Positions 1 to 10,066 of a stretch of 64,000 nt of DNA are shown in pieces. Origin of the DNA: Roseiarcus sp963751165 (GTDB taxonomy: Bacteria; Pseudomonadota; Alphaproteobacteria; Rhizobiales; Beijerinckiaceae); assembly GCA_963751165.1 (NCBI GenBank), contig CAVVTP010000030.1, forward strand, positions 1 through 64,000, written 5' to 3'. Position 1 is the stretch's first letter; every line of letters starts with the position of its first letter. The translations under genes were made by a program, and so were the position numbers. The notes beneath the pieces were generated by a model. That model ran no database searches. It saw only the letters and a program-made list of their open reading frames with translations, and was not told the DNA's origin.

Positions 1-240
1 AAGGCGAAGAAGAGGCATGACAGAGGTGATCTCCTTGAATTCTAGAGGGTCGATGTCCGTCCAACTGAGAGACGCAACCCGTGACCCGCGGAGGCTCGAA
101 GCTGACCACTCGCGCAGCGTCAAGACGAAGTAGCGGAACGACGTCTCTCTGAGGTGATCGGCAAGCGGGGGTTGGACTCGGGGGCTGCATCCAACGATAC
201 CGTGGGCGCTTGCCGGTGTGGACGACTTTGGGGAAATAGT

Positions 241-1935
241 ATGGCGCTGATCCGCGTGGTGGAGGTCGAGAAGCTTTCGGGCAGTCAAGAGCCTTCGCTG
301 GCTGCCTGACCCGGGGATAAATTGCCTGATTGGGCCGGGCGACGGGGGCAAGTCCACAATCCTTGACGCCATCGACCTTTGCCTCGGAGCACGGCGTTCC
401 CTCTCCTTCACTGACGCCGATTTCCACGCTCTCGATTTCGGCCACCCCATCCGCATTGCACTGACACTCGGCGCCCTCGATGACCCGCTGAAGAACATCG
501 ATGCCTACGGCGACTTCCTAGTGGGCTTCGATGCGACTACTGGGCTGGTGGAACCGGAGCCCGGCGCCGAACTCGGAACCGCCCTAACGCTGCAACTCAC
601 TGTCCAGAACGACCTTGAGCCGGAGTGGACACCTTGGTCTGGCCCCGCGCGCAGGCCGCAGGTCGGAGCCCGAACCCTCCAACTGGGCCGATCGCACGCG
701 CATCGCGCCTGCTCGGCTTGGCGTGACCGGCGATACGCACCTGACGTGGCGACGCGGCTCCGTGCTGACTAAACTCACCGATGGCAAGACCGACGCATCA
801 AAGGAGCTGGCTCGGGCGGCGCGTGAGATGCGCGGCGCCTTCGACCAAAAAGAGCTCAAGGAGCTTGAGGAGCCGCTGAGGCTGGTCAAAGTAGCCGCCG
901 GAGACATGGGCGTGCCGGTAGGCGACGCCGTACAGGCGCTGATCGATGCTGGCTCGGTCACCTTTACGGGCGGAACTATTTCACTTCATGACGAGGATGG
1001 GGTGCCGCTACGTGCGCTTGGCCTCGGTTCGTCGCGCCTGCTGATCGCCGCGTTGCAGCGGAAGGCCGCCGGAGAAGCATGCACCACGTTCCTTATAAGA
1101 CGAGCTCGAATACGGCCTAGAACCGCACCGCATCATACGCTTGCTCGGCGCACTGGGCGCGAAGGAAGAGAGGCCGCCGCTGCAGGTCTTTGCGACCAGC
1201 CACTCGCCGATTGCCGTCACCGAACTGAGCGCACGCCAGCTCACATGGTTCGTCGGAACGGCGTTCGGCCTGGGGTCACCCGCGCGAGCGATGCGGGGGA
1301 CGTGCAGGGCACGATCCGCGCCCACGCCCACGCTCTGCTCGCCTCGTCCATTGTGGTTTGCGAGGGCGGAAGCGAAATCGGTCTGATCCGTGGTCTGGAC
1401 CAGCACTTCACCGCGAGCGGTGAGACGTCGCTGTCCGCCTGCGGCGCGACTTTGGTCAACCGCAACGGCGACGAAACCTTCACCCGCGCGCTCGCTTTGC
1501 AGTCTCTTGGATACCGGACCGCCATCCTCAGAGACAGCGACAAACCCGCCCCGCAGTGGCCGAGGCCACTTTCACTGGCAACGGGGGCAAGGTATTCGCA
1601 TGGGGCGGTGGGCGGGCACTCGAACAAGAATTATTCGAGGCTATCCCCGACGGGCCTGCAAGCAAACTCCTGAGTATTCCCATCGAGGCGAAAGATCGCG
1701 CGTTGATCGAAGCGCATATCAGAACAATTTCCAATGGCACAAAACGCTCCCACGAACTTGAAGCCGAGGCGCTCTGTAGCGGCTTCAGTCCCGCCAGCCG
1801 CACCCTTCTCGGAAATGCGGCCGCCCGCTTCGGATGGCTCAAGACTATCAGCACGATGGAAACGGCGGGGCCGACCGCAGCCTCACGTACGTCACGGACG
1901 AGGTGCTGGACTGGGTCGAAGATGGCAGCCACTGA
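241..1935 (+). pseudogene. OLD-family ATPase/TOPRIM endonuclease, GajA-like, frame-disrupted
   Basis: Joining frames gives a roughly 565-residue protein, close to the size of GajA, the Gabija nuclease. Visible motifs in order: start MALIRVVEVE after a GGGGAA ribosome site; Walker A GPGDGGKST near 330-357; Walker B DELEYGLEP near 1096; H-loop ATSHSP near 1195; TOPRIM glutamate motif VVCEGGSE near 1350; TOPRIM RDSD motif near 1535. Frame shifts are needed near 272, 640, 1095, 1240 and 1550, and again close to the 3' end. The inferred stop TGA at 1933-1935 overlaps the start of the next helicase gene, as expected for a coupled OLD/UvrD pair. In the family the ATPase gates a TOPRIM DNA nickase. 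This copy cannot be translated as one product unless the indels are sequencing errors. Confidence 0.75.
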
Positions 1936-3413
1936 GATCAACCTGCGGTCGATCAGCCGTGGGCTAGTGGTAGCGCCAGCGGGCTGTGGCAAGACCCAGC
2001 TCATCACCAATGCTATCGCGCGGCACGACGGGTCGAAGCCCATCTTAGTGCTAACACACACCAATGCGGGGGTCGCTGCGCTTCGCGGTCGCCTCCAGAG
2101 GGTCGGTGTGAAGCCGAGCGCTTACCGTGCTACGACGCTGGACGGCTTTGCGATCAGGCTGATTTCGACATTTCCGCAGCGTGCGGGACACGATCCTCGT
2201 ATCGTGAACGGCGCCCGGCCGAATTACGTGGCCATCCGCGACACGGCGGCACGACTGGTTGCCGCCGGACATTGAACAACATCCTCGCCGCTAGCTTCGC
2301 GCACCTGTTCGTCGACGGGTATCAAGACTGTTCGATACGCCAGCACTCACTTGTAACTTGGCTGGCGCAAAGCCTGCCTACCGCCATCGTCGGAGATCCT
2401 TTTCAATCGATATTTGGATTTGGCGGCGATCCGTTGGCCGACTGGCAGGCGAGTGTCGTGTTTTTTCCGCTTGCGGGAGAGCCCTCGATCCCTTGGCGGT
2501 GGATCAACGCGGGAGCGCACGACCTCGGAAATTGGCTGCTGGCCATACGGCCCTATCTAGCGACAGGCAAGCCGATCGACATTCGGACCGCGGCCCTTGG
2601 CGTCGAGTGGGTTCAGCTCGACGGCCGACGGGGACGATGCGCTGCGTCACGCGGCGGCCGCTGTGCACGCGCCTGACGAGGCAGGAGTCGTGATCATCGG
2701 CGACAGCACCGACCCTCGCGGGCAGCGCCGCTTCGCCCGGCAAGTCGAGGGAGCGGTGACGGTAGAGGCCGTGGATCTGCGCGATCTGACGGATTCGGCG
2801 CCGCTCAATCTCGCCAGACCGGAGGCGCTCTCCGTCGTCGCCGATTTCGCGGAAAATTTGATGAGCAGGTTTTCCGCAGACGACCTTGTGCGGTCGGTTG
2901 CGGCCGTGAACGCCGGAAAATTCGGTCGGGCTCTGTCCGACATCGAGCGGGCGGCCGCGACATTCGAAGCGTCGCGGACGCTCGCGGAGGTCGCCGATCT
3001 CCTCACCGCGATCAATCGCGCAGGAGGCGTCCAATGCTACCGCCCCGCGGTCCTGTCGGCCACGCAACAGGCTTTGCAAGTTGCCGCGTCGGCCGGCGGC
3101 CCGTCGTTCCGTGACGCGACGATCACGATACGTGAACAGTCCAGGTTCATCGGCCGGCCGCTTGCCAGCCGTTCCGTCGGAAGCACCCTATTGCTGAAGG
3201 TCTCGAAGCCGACATCTCGGTTGTCCTTAATGCCGGCCGCTCAACGCGCGCAATCTCTATGTTGCGATGACACGCGGCTCACGCCGGGTGCTCGTCTGCA
3301 CTCCGACACCGATCCTGAATGCCCTGGTGACGCTACGTCGGTTCGATCCAGGATACTTGGCCTGTGGTCATGTAAACGACAGCGCCCCGTCGCGCATTCG
3401 TGACGCGAAGTAG
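1922..3413 (+). pseudogene. UvrD-like SF1 helicase, GajB-like, frame-disrupted
   Basis: The ATG at 1922 lies inside the end of the OLD nuclease. Joined length is about 497 residues, matching GajB (about 494). Walker A reads APAGCGKTQLI near 1975. Motif II reads DGYQD near 2315 where UvrD-type helicases have DExQD, so the catalytic glutamate is replaced by glycine. VGDPFQSIFGF (motif III region) and the C-terminal LNARNLYVAMTRGSRR block (motif VI region) near 3245-3290 are present. Frames break near 2270, 2610, 3195 and 3240. The order OLD nuclease then UvrD helicase is the Gabija arrangement; the E-to-G change plus several frame breaks argues that the locus is dead. The 3' end overlaps the convergent helicase-nuclease by about 80 bases. 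Confidence 0.72.
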
Positions 3414-5110
3414 TCGCGCAGCTGCGCTGCGTGCGCGTCGTGCGCCGCAGCGTTCGGATTTCACGTCCGACTTCCAGTCAATGACAAGCGCGACGCGCTT
3501 CCCCTCGATCGCGGCCGCGTCTGCTCGCCCGGCGAGGTAGTGCGGCGGATTTGCAGCCCAAAGCGGAATTCGGGAACAAGTTGGTCGAGAAAGGGCGCAA
3601 GTTCAGGGAGGGCCAATGTACGCAGGGCCGTCTCCGCCATTTCGAGCGCGTGGGGTCCTTCTTCGTCGCGCCCGTCGCGAACGTTGGGTTGCAATTGAAC
3701 GAGCAGTTCCGCGGCGCGCGCTGCCGCCTGGTCTCGCGTCGCTCCGGCTCGCCAGTGAGGAGTTCCTCCATCAGTTTGTGCAGGATAGAACCGCGAACGC
3801 GCCCGCTCCATCGATGTCTTGTAGCGCATGGGAGATGTCATCGACAACGAGCGCGTCCACAATCTCGGCGCTGCGATCCGCGTCGCGCTTGCTAGGGCGG
3901 TCCCATATGATCGACGCTGAGGCATCAGCTAACGTCGCCTTCTCGGCCGCAAAGACGGTCTCGGTCTGATCATTATCGTTGGGCTGCACAATGCCCGGGA
4001 CAGGTTCAGGCAATATCTCGGCTTGGATTTCCGGAAGTTCCCCTTGCCCGAGATTCATCACCCTTGACCATGAGCGCGAGGGTGCGCCCGGCAACTCCGG
4101 GATCACCAGCAGATCGCGTGCGCGCGTCGTTGCGACATACCAAAGTCTTTCGCGCTGCCGTGCCTCACGAAACTCCTCCTCTTCGCGGGCGGCCGCAAGT
4201 GCGGGCGGTTCGACGCCGCCGACGATCCAGTGAATCGTGTCGTCGGATTGACGATAGACAAATTGGTCCTGGGGCTTGAAGCGGGTCGAGGAGTTCACCG
4301 TGATCACGACGGGCCATTCAAGACCCTTCGCGCTGTGCATGGTGACGATCTCTACTGAGTCCTCGGATGCGTCGACCGTCCCTCCGGATGTCGGCGTTTG
4401 CTCTGCCATCCGCGTTGAAGATCAAGTGCGAAGGCGCGGAGACCGGCGACGTTGTAGGGCCTGGCGAGTTCGACGATAGCGTCAAGATTTGCCAGAGCCC
4501 GCGCGTTTCTCTGGCCGTGCCGCGCCGCCATGACGACTTTCAAATTGAGGCGCTCGATCGCGAAGGCGACGAGCTGCATCGGCGTGAATTCCGCTGCAAG
4601 CCGATGAAGAGCCTGGAGCTTCACCAGGACATCCCTTGCGAGGGTATGGGACACCTCGTCCGAGGGCGTGCGGAGCTGGAAGCGTCGGCGACCGTCCTGG
4701 TCGGGAGAGAGCGCCGCTGTAATATCAAGAAGATCTTCGTCACGCAAACCAACAACCGGGCCCCGCATGAGCGCGCCGAAGGCCAGTGTGTCCAGCGGGT
4801 CGGCAAGCGCGCGAACAAGAACGAGGACGTCTTGAAGCTCCTGCCGCCGGAAGAGCGCATGGCCCGCTTGAGAGGCCACTGCGATGCGCTTGGCTTCAAG
4901 AGCGCGCTCGTAGCGCCAAAGATCGGTGTGCGTCGGCGCGAGCAACGCGCTGTCGCCCGCGCGCAAGTATCGCTCGGTCCCGCCGGGTCGGCTGATCTTC
5001 AGCGCGCCGATCAGGCGCGCGCAAAGCTCGGCGACGGCGGACGCTTCCGCTTCGCGCTGCTCCTCGGCGTTCGCGTCCCGCTGAATGTCGATTGTCAGCT
5101 TCGCGGCCGC
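3333..5110 (-). pseudogene. UvrD/AddA-like helicase with C-terminal PD-(D/E)XK nuclease motif, 5'-truncated
   Basis: Minus-strand remnant of a large helicase-nuclease. It holds the second helicase half: a segment reading LLAPTHTDLWRYERALEAK (near 4930-4880), the motif V/VI block VTMHSAKGLEWPVVITV near 4350-4300, and RLWYVATTRARDLLVIPE near 4130. The C-terminal nuclease core VALVIDWKSD sits near 3500-3470, followed by AVVYMTTGQV near 3365. The N-terminal half with Walker A is missing: at about 5110 the reading runs into an adenylate cyclase fragment. Frames break near 4400, 3790, 3520 and 3440. Relatives are AddA/RecB-like helicases of DNA repair or of phage-defence islands; the sequence does not decide between these. 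Confidence 0.65.
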
Positions 5111-5114
5111 GGCG

Positions 5115-5768
5115 AACCCCGTCGACGAAATGCTCCTGCTCCGGGCCGCCGCCGATATTGGCGAACGGCAGCACCACCATCGAGAGGCGCGGCGGGGTGG
5201 ATTTTTCCGGCGCTGAGGCCGGCGCGGGCTTCGGCTGGGCGGGGACGCCGACTTCAAGCGAATAGACCCGGATCGGCTCAGCGATGTTCTTGAGCTGGGT
5301 GGGGCCGAGATCGATGACCGCGAGATCGAGCCGCCCTTTGACTTGGCGGTAGGCGTCCTCGGACAGGCAGATCGCGCCAGGTGCGACGATGCTTTCGATC
5401 CGGGCGGCGATGTTGACGCCGTCGCCCATAAGATCGCCGTCGGTCTCCTGGATCACGTCACCCAGATGAATGCCGATGCGAAACTCGATGCGGCGCTCAG
5501 GCGGCAGGCCGGCGTTGCGTTCGACCATGCCCATCTGGACCTCGATGGCGCAGCGCACCGCGTCGACCACGCTGCGGAATTCGATCAGGCTGCCGTCGCC
5601 GGTCCGTTTGACGATGCGACCGTGGTGCGCGTCGATCGCGGGGTCGATCAGATCGCTCCTGAAGCCCCGGAGCCGGGACAGCATGCGCTCTTCGTCCGCG
5701 CCGGCGAGACGGCTGTAGCCGGCGATGTCCGCGACCAGGATCGCCGCGATCTTCCGCGTTCCCGCCAT
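5115..5768 (-). pseudogene. Class III adenylate/guanylate cyclase, C-terminally truncated
   Basis: Begins MAGTRKIAAILVADIAGYSR, with the catalytic aspartate in the first motif, then RIVKRTGDGSLIEF (second metal aspartate and base-recognition lysine) and GDGVNIAARIES (transition-state Asn/Arg). About 218 residues remain, ending at HFVDGV, the point where the intact paralogue at 10067-12028 continues into its periplasmic or TPR part. Beyond this the frame enters the neighbouring helicase remnant. The cyclase catalytic domain itself is complete, so a soluble fused product could in principle be made. A deletion joining the two genes is the simplest explanation. Confidence 0.75.
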
Positions 5769-5941
5769 GACACGCCCTCATGCGCCATACACAGTAACAC
5801 AAATCCGGCCGAAGCCTCGGACGGGTGCATGGTCGGTACGGTTACGGTTAGGCTGTAATACTCCCGAGGACGACCTGGAGGCGCAGAGCGTCGTGATGAT
5901 GAGTTACCCGCTAACCGCAAGCAATCCGCGGTCGCGGCCCC

Positions 5942-6164
5942 TCAGGCCCCAAAATTGAAGTCCGCGTAACGCATCGCGGCGGTAGCGCCGACGAGGATGA
6001 TCGTGTCCCCAGACTGCTCGCGCACCCGAATGCGGCATCCCGGCAATTTGACGCTCTTCGCCATTTTTATGATTTTAGGCCACCTTCGTATTGTAGAGCG
6101 GAACCGAGGGTTCGACCGAAATGACGTCCTCCCCTCTGAGCACCTCGAACTGATAAAGTTGCAT
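5942..6164 (-). pseudogene. DUF6894-like small protein, one frame break
   Basis: Starts at ATG 6164 after a GAGGT ribosome site and reads MQLYQFEVLRGEDVISVEP. After a one-base shift near 6085 it continues IIKMAKSVKLPGCRIRVREQ and VGATAAMRYADFNFGA, then a TGA. The two halves together resemble short rhizobial proteins of the DUF6894 type. Function is unknown. The length of 223 bases (one over a multiple of three) fits a single indel. Confidence 0.45.
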
Positions 6165-6488
6165 CGGCTACCTCGCTAAGAGCTGGCAAAAACTCTCACG
6201 CGCCCACTGCGGGCCATTTCCGATAATGTTGATGAAGGGCCGTCCCAAAAACGACCTCGGTATGCGTACCCCCGTCTGATGGCGAGGGTATGATGCGGGA
6301 GCAGTTTTCACCGTGGCGGGCGCGACGCCAGCGTCGAGGCGCTAACTCTTCAAACCGAGACCTGCCGTCTCTCCGGCGCGTTGACATCACCGCGCTCAGA
6401 AGCCCGTTTGCTCGAACTGCAAGCCGTGACCGACCTCGCTGGCCTCGCGCGACGTGGGCCACTCCCGTGTATGGGGTATCGTCCACCG

Positions 6489-6635
6489 ATGACCGATCCT
6501 CCCGCCAAGCTCATGCCAGCAGAGCCGCGCGACCTCACCGATGCACTCGCGTTCGCGCTCCGCTATCGGGGCCGCAGGCGCGTTCACAACGCCGACGAGA
6601 TCATGGCGGAGATCGTGCCGAAGCGCCTTCAGTGA
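6489..6635 (+). CDS. Small conserved hypothetical protein, probably C-terminally truncated
   Basis: Reads MTDPPAKLMPAEPRD then LTDALAFALRYRGRRRV and ADEIMAEIV, a pattern seen in small Hyphomicrobiales proteins that normally run on through a KRLVxHLERxGFVVMK-like tail. Here it stops right after PKRLQ, so about 15 residues appear lost. No function is known. Its 3' end overlaps the convergent BON-domain gene. Confidence 0.45.
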   Translation: MTDPPAKLMPAEPRDLTDALAFALRYRGRRRVHNADEIMAEIVPKRLQ

Positions 6636-6867
6636 TGCAAGACCGGTTGACTGATTTCTCCATCCGACGGAGCGTAATTTCGTTCGTGATGCCGGTCACT
6701 CCAGGCACTCGGCGCACGTCCGCCTCGGCGAGTGACCTCTGGTACGCCCAGTCGACTACGCCCTGCAGAGTAACCCAACCGCCGTCCACATTCGCGGTTA
6801 CCCTGTGACGAGGGATCGCAACATCCCAATGAAGCGCATTTGCGACTTCGACGCGAACATCCAACAT
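6601..6867 (-). CDS. BON-domain protein, short
   Basis: 88 residues, start supported by GGGAGG eight bases upstream. Residues 1-66 form a single BON repeat (VRVEVANALHWDVAI, HRVTANVDGGWVTLQGVV, RRVPGVTGITNEI). BON proteins are usually envelope- or phospholipid-associated and often carry two or three repeats. This copy has one repeat and no signal peptide, so it may be a fragment of a longer gene. The tail after residue 68 looks unrelated to the family. Confidence 0.55.
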   Translation of the reverse strand: MLDVRVEVANALHWDVAIPRHRVTANVDGGWVTLQGVVDWAYQRSLAEADVRRVPGVTGITNEITLRRMEKSVNRSCITEGASARSPP

Positions 6868-7123
6868 AGCGCGCCCTCCCTACTGATTGAATGTCATATT
6901 GACGGAAGTTCACGGCGAAATTTTTGCCAAGATGCCCGTGTCAGGTGCGACACATTGCCGCGACCGCGCGGAGCCTCTCCCTCACTCGACGGCCATCCAT
7001 AACGGCCGTTTCGACTGCGATGCGCGAGCCGGCCCAGACACCCTGCCATAGGCCGACTGGGCCTGCGGCAGTTGCGGCGCCCTGGCACAGGCTTCGCCGG
7101 CCGCCCGAAGCGCGGGCTCGGCC
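6868..7123. other. Non-coding stretch left of IS630
   Basis: No credible gene seen. Very GC-rich sequence without ribosome-site-supported starts; it ends at the TA where the first IS630 copy begins. Confidence 0.4.
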
Positions 7124-8247
7124 TAGTACCCACTATCGCTGATCGTTGAGTCGTGATTCAAGGTTGCATGAGCGGCCTTCGTGAAGCGACCCCGATAATA
7201 TTGACGAGTGAGGAACGGGCCGGGCTTGAGAGCTTGGCGCGTTCGGCCAAGACGGAGCACCGCACGCGCTTCAAGGCGCGCATCGTCCTGATGGCGGCGG
7301 ACGGCGCGGCGACGCGGGCGATTGGCCGGGCGCTCATGTGCACGACCGGGACGGCGTCGAAGTGGCGGGTGCGCTATGCGAAGGATCGTCTGGCCGGCTT
7401 TTCCGAGACCGGCAATCGTGGAGCTGAAGCCAGATATGGCGAGGAGGTCGGCCGGCGCATCTTGGCGGTGCTCGATACGGCGCCGCCGAACGGCTATGCC
7501 AACTGGAGCGGGCCGCTGATCGCCAAGGCGCTCGGCGACGTTCACGTTCAATATGTCTGGCGCTTCCTGCGCGCGCACAGTCGATCTTTCGGGACGCAAG
7601 TCCTGGTGCGTCAGCAACGATCCCGAATTCGCGGCCAAGGCGGCCGAGATCGTCGGGCTCTACATAGCTCCCCCCGACAACGCCGTGGTGCTCGCCGTCG
7701 ACGAAAAACCGTCCATCCAGGCCCTTGAGCGGGCGCAAGGCTATCTCAAGCTGCCCAGCGGGCGCGCCATGACCGGCCAGTCGCACGACTACAAACGTCA
7801 CGGGACCACCACGCTGTTCGCCGCGTTGAATGTCGAAAGCGGAGAAGTCGTCGGCCGCCACTATAAGAGGCGCCGACGGGTCGAGTTCCTCGATTTCATG
7901 AACCGGGTCGTCGCCGCCTATCCGGAGCGCCAAATCCACGTCGTCCTCGACAATCTCTCCACCCACAAACCCACCCGCGACATGTGGCTCAAGCGTCACA
8001 AGAACGTTCATCTCCATTACACGCCGACCCACGCCTCCTGGCTCAGTCAGATCGAAATCTGGTTCTCAATCCTGACCGGGCAGTCGCTCAGCGGCGCGTC
8101 CTTCGCCAGCGTCAAAGACCTCATCGCGCACATCGACGCCTTCATCGAACGATACAATCAAACCGCTCGCCCCTTCGCCTGGACCAAGTCCGAGGTCCAC
8201 CAAAAGCGCCTCAGACCATGTTTCGCGGACCCGTGATCCGGGTACTA
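7124..8247 (+). mobile_element. IS630-family insertion sequence (copy 1)
   Basis: Element of about 1.12 kb with matching outer ends TAGTACCC at 7124 and GGGTACTA ending at 8247, consistent with IS630 insertion at TA. It carries a single transposase gene broken by one frame shift. The flanks show no recognisable interrupted gene. Confidence 0.8.
7168..8236 (+). pseudogene. IS630-family transposase, one frame shift
   Basis: N-terminal winged HTH part (MSGLREATPIILTSEE to about residue 138), then a one-base frame change near 7583, then the DDE domain. The DDE motifs are intact: VVLAVDEKPS, HVVLDNLSTHKP and WLSQIEIWF. Joined length is about 356 residues, normal for the family. Some IS630 members use programmed frameshifting; no slippery heptamer is obvious here, so a mutation or sequencing indel is more likely. 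Confidence 0.8.
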
Positions 8248-9186
8248 GAATGGGCCCGCCGCCTCGGAGCTTCGCCGCCGAGCGCATCACTGCATCGTGG
8301 TATCGACCCTTGGGTCGGCCGAATACAAGTTCGTGTCGCGCGACGCGCGCCCGATGGCGAGTTCCCCTCGGTACCGTCGCCTTTGTTGATCTGAACGAGC
8401 GGGGATACGGCGCCCATGTCGTCCCGAGTGAGCAAGTCTGGCGCTGTGCTCGCAGCCGTCAAGGGCAAGTCGCTGCGCGATGGCCTTCGGCCACCTTGAC
8501 CGCCACTCCGTGCAGCGCTCTACGAAAAACAGGTCGGGACGAGGAGATGTCGCAGGCCCGATCGAACAAGGAGATGCCCGCTCACAAAACTTGACAGAAT
8601 CGCCCCATACAAGTCCATCGGCGGGAAGCGGGATTTGGCCGAACGGCCGGTTTAGGAGGCGGGCGGCCCGCGGTGACCGCAACTCTGCTCTCAGCCAATC
8701 GCGCCCGGCATACTCCGTAGGAACCTATCGGATTCAAATCGGACGCTTCGATCCCCTCCAGCTCTGCGAAACTCGATTAAATCCCGGGCGGAGGTCTGGA
8801 CTCAAGCGTTTGAAGTTGACCAATAGCTTGGCGCAATCTGCTTGGTAGGCACTTTTCCGGTTGGAGGTCAGGCCGCACATCGAAAACGACTGGCCGCGCG
8901 GTCGTATTGTCACGAAAGAGCGCCTGACGCTTCGTCATCTTGGCCGGCTCGGCGCCGCCGCAGAAAATGCTCTGGGCGCGTGCGGCGGCTGGCGTGCACA
9001 GGGGCGACGATGAGCGCGCTCATCGCGATCTCGTCTTCGTCATTTTTCAGTTCTTGGTGGCTCGCGCCGCACCTTAAGGCGTCGCCATGATCTGCAACAA
9101 CGGTGTTTCCTATAAGGTCGGCTTGACCCAAGAGGGCCCCGCCATAAGTCATCGTCTGGACCAAGTGCGATGAATAGGAGAGCAGG
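8248..9186. other. Non-coding or fully decayed stretch
   Basis: About 940 bases between the IS630 copy and a small exported protein. Open frames here are short, lack ribosome sites and show no recognisable domains on either strand. A promoter for the downstream gene probably lies close to 9100-9170, but no clear boxes were seen. Confidence 0.4.
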
Positions 9187-9738
9187 ATGATCAAACTCAT
9201 TGGTCTGTGGCTTGTGGGGTGCGCCCTCTGCGTCGCGCCAGTCGCGGCAGACGAGGACGTGTATGACGGCCCCACGGCCATCAAGCCGCTGGCCATGACG
9301 CCGAAGCCGCAGGAGTCCGCCCCGTCCAACACTGACTGCGATTTCGAGCATCAATGCTATCCCGAGAAGGGCGGACCCGTGGTCAAGGCTCCCGTGGCTC
9401 CTCCCGTGGCTGCGGCCGAGCCTGCCGCTCCCCGGTCTCCAAAAGCGCAGAACACGAGGCCCGATGACCCCATCGTCGTGCCGTGGCAGAATTGCATAAG
9501 TCAGGCCCTGCAGACCTATGAGAAGTCTCACAACCTCCATGGCTTTCGGCTGGCGACGGGAAGCTGCCAGGTGCGATTAGAGGCGGCGGAGGGTGAGGAG
9601 AATTTCGTCGGGGTAGAACCCCCAATGCTGCTGGCAGCGCCCACGCGGCAGGGTGGACGACGCAACATCGGTTGCGGCTGGTGGCCCATCGGAAGCGACG
9701 CCGACCGCGACTGTGCGGCGGGGAGTCACCGCTTCTGA
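9187..9738 (+). CDS. Small exported protein of unknown function
   Basis: Start ATG after AGGAGA. Residues 1-21 form a signal peptide (MIKLIGLWLVGCALCVAPVA, cleavage after VAA). The mature part is acidic and proline-rich with two cysteines near residues 52 and 57 and another pair further on, and no recognised domain. The final 50 or so residues are low-complexity and arginine-rich, so the true C terminus may have been lost by a frame change near 9590. Probably periplasmic. Confidence 0.5.
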   Translation: MIKLIGLWLVGCALCVAPVAADEDVYDGPTAIKPLAMTPKPQESAPSNTDCDFEHQCYPEKGGPVVKAPVAPPVAAAEPAAPRSPKAQNTRPDDPIVVPWQNCISQALQTYEKSHNLHGFRLATGSCQVRLEAAEGEENFVGVEPPMLLAAPTRQGGRRNIGCGWWPIGSDADRDCAAGSHRF

Positions 9739-10066
9739 CGAATCGCAAGCGGCACGCCCCAACCACGAGCTCCGCGGCCGTGGTCTGCGACGTCCGCAAG
9801 ACGTCAATTCCGGCCGGCCGGTATGCGCAAATAGCTGCCATTGGCGGGCAGCGTGGCGAACGCCCCAAATCGGTAGAGTAGAGGTGGTGGCTTTAGACTG
9901 GGCATGTCCGTTTGCCGCCGCGGTGCCTTAGTGGCTCAGCCGCAGCTCCGTTTCCACACCCCCCTCATCGAACCGGACATGCCGCTCGCCCGCATCCGGC
10001 TCTCGGACAAGACCTGACGCCTTCGTCCAGTCTATGTGCTAGTCTGTACAGCGTGGGACTGGCGCG
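9739..10066. other. Intergenic region before the cyclase-TPR gene
   Basis: Holds part of a degenerate dispersed repeat (about 9777-9850; better copies near 12100 and 19520) and an imperfect stem-loop at 9970-10002. No coding sequence recognised. Confidence 0.4.
9970..10002. other. Imperfect stem-loop resembling a group II intron substructure
   Basis: GAACCGGACATGC pairs with GCATCCGGCTC across a GC-rich loop. On the minus strand it reads GAGCCGGATGC...GTCCGGTTC, similar to a conserved hairpin next to bacterial group II intron reverse transcriptases. No reverse transcriptase gene is nearby, so at most this is a stub. Confidence 0.25.

Noticed and set aside
241..3413. A working Gabija system
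   Set aside because: Multiple frame breaks and loss of the helicase motif II glutamate argue against function.
9970..10002. Functional group II intron
   Set aside because: Only one hairpin resembles an intron part; no reverse transcriptase, domain V or exon boundaries seen.
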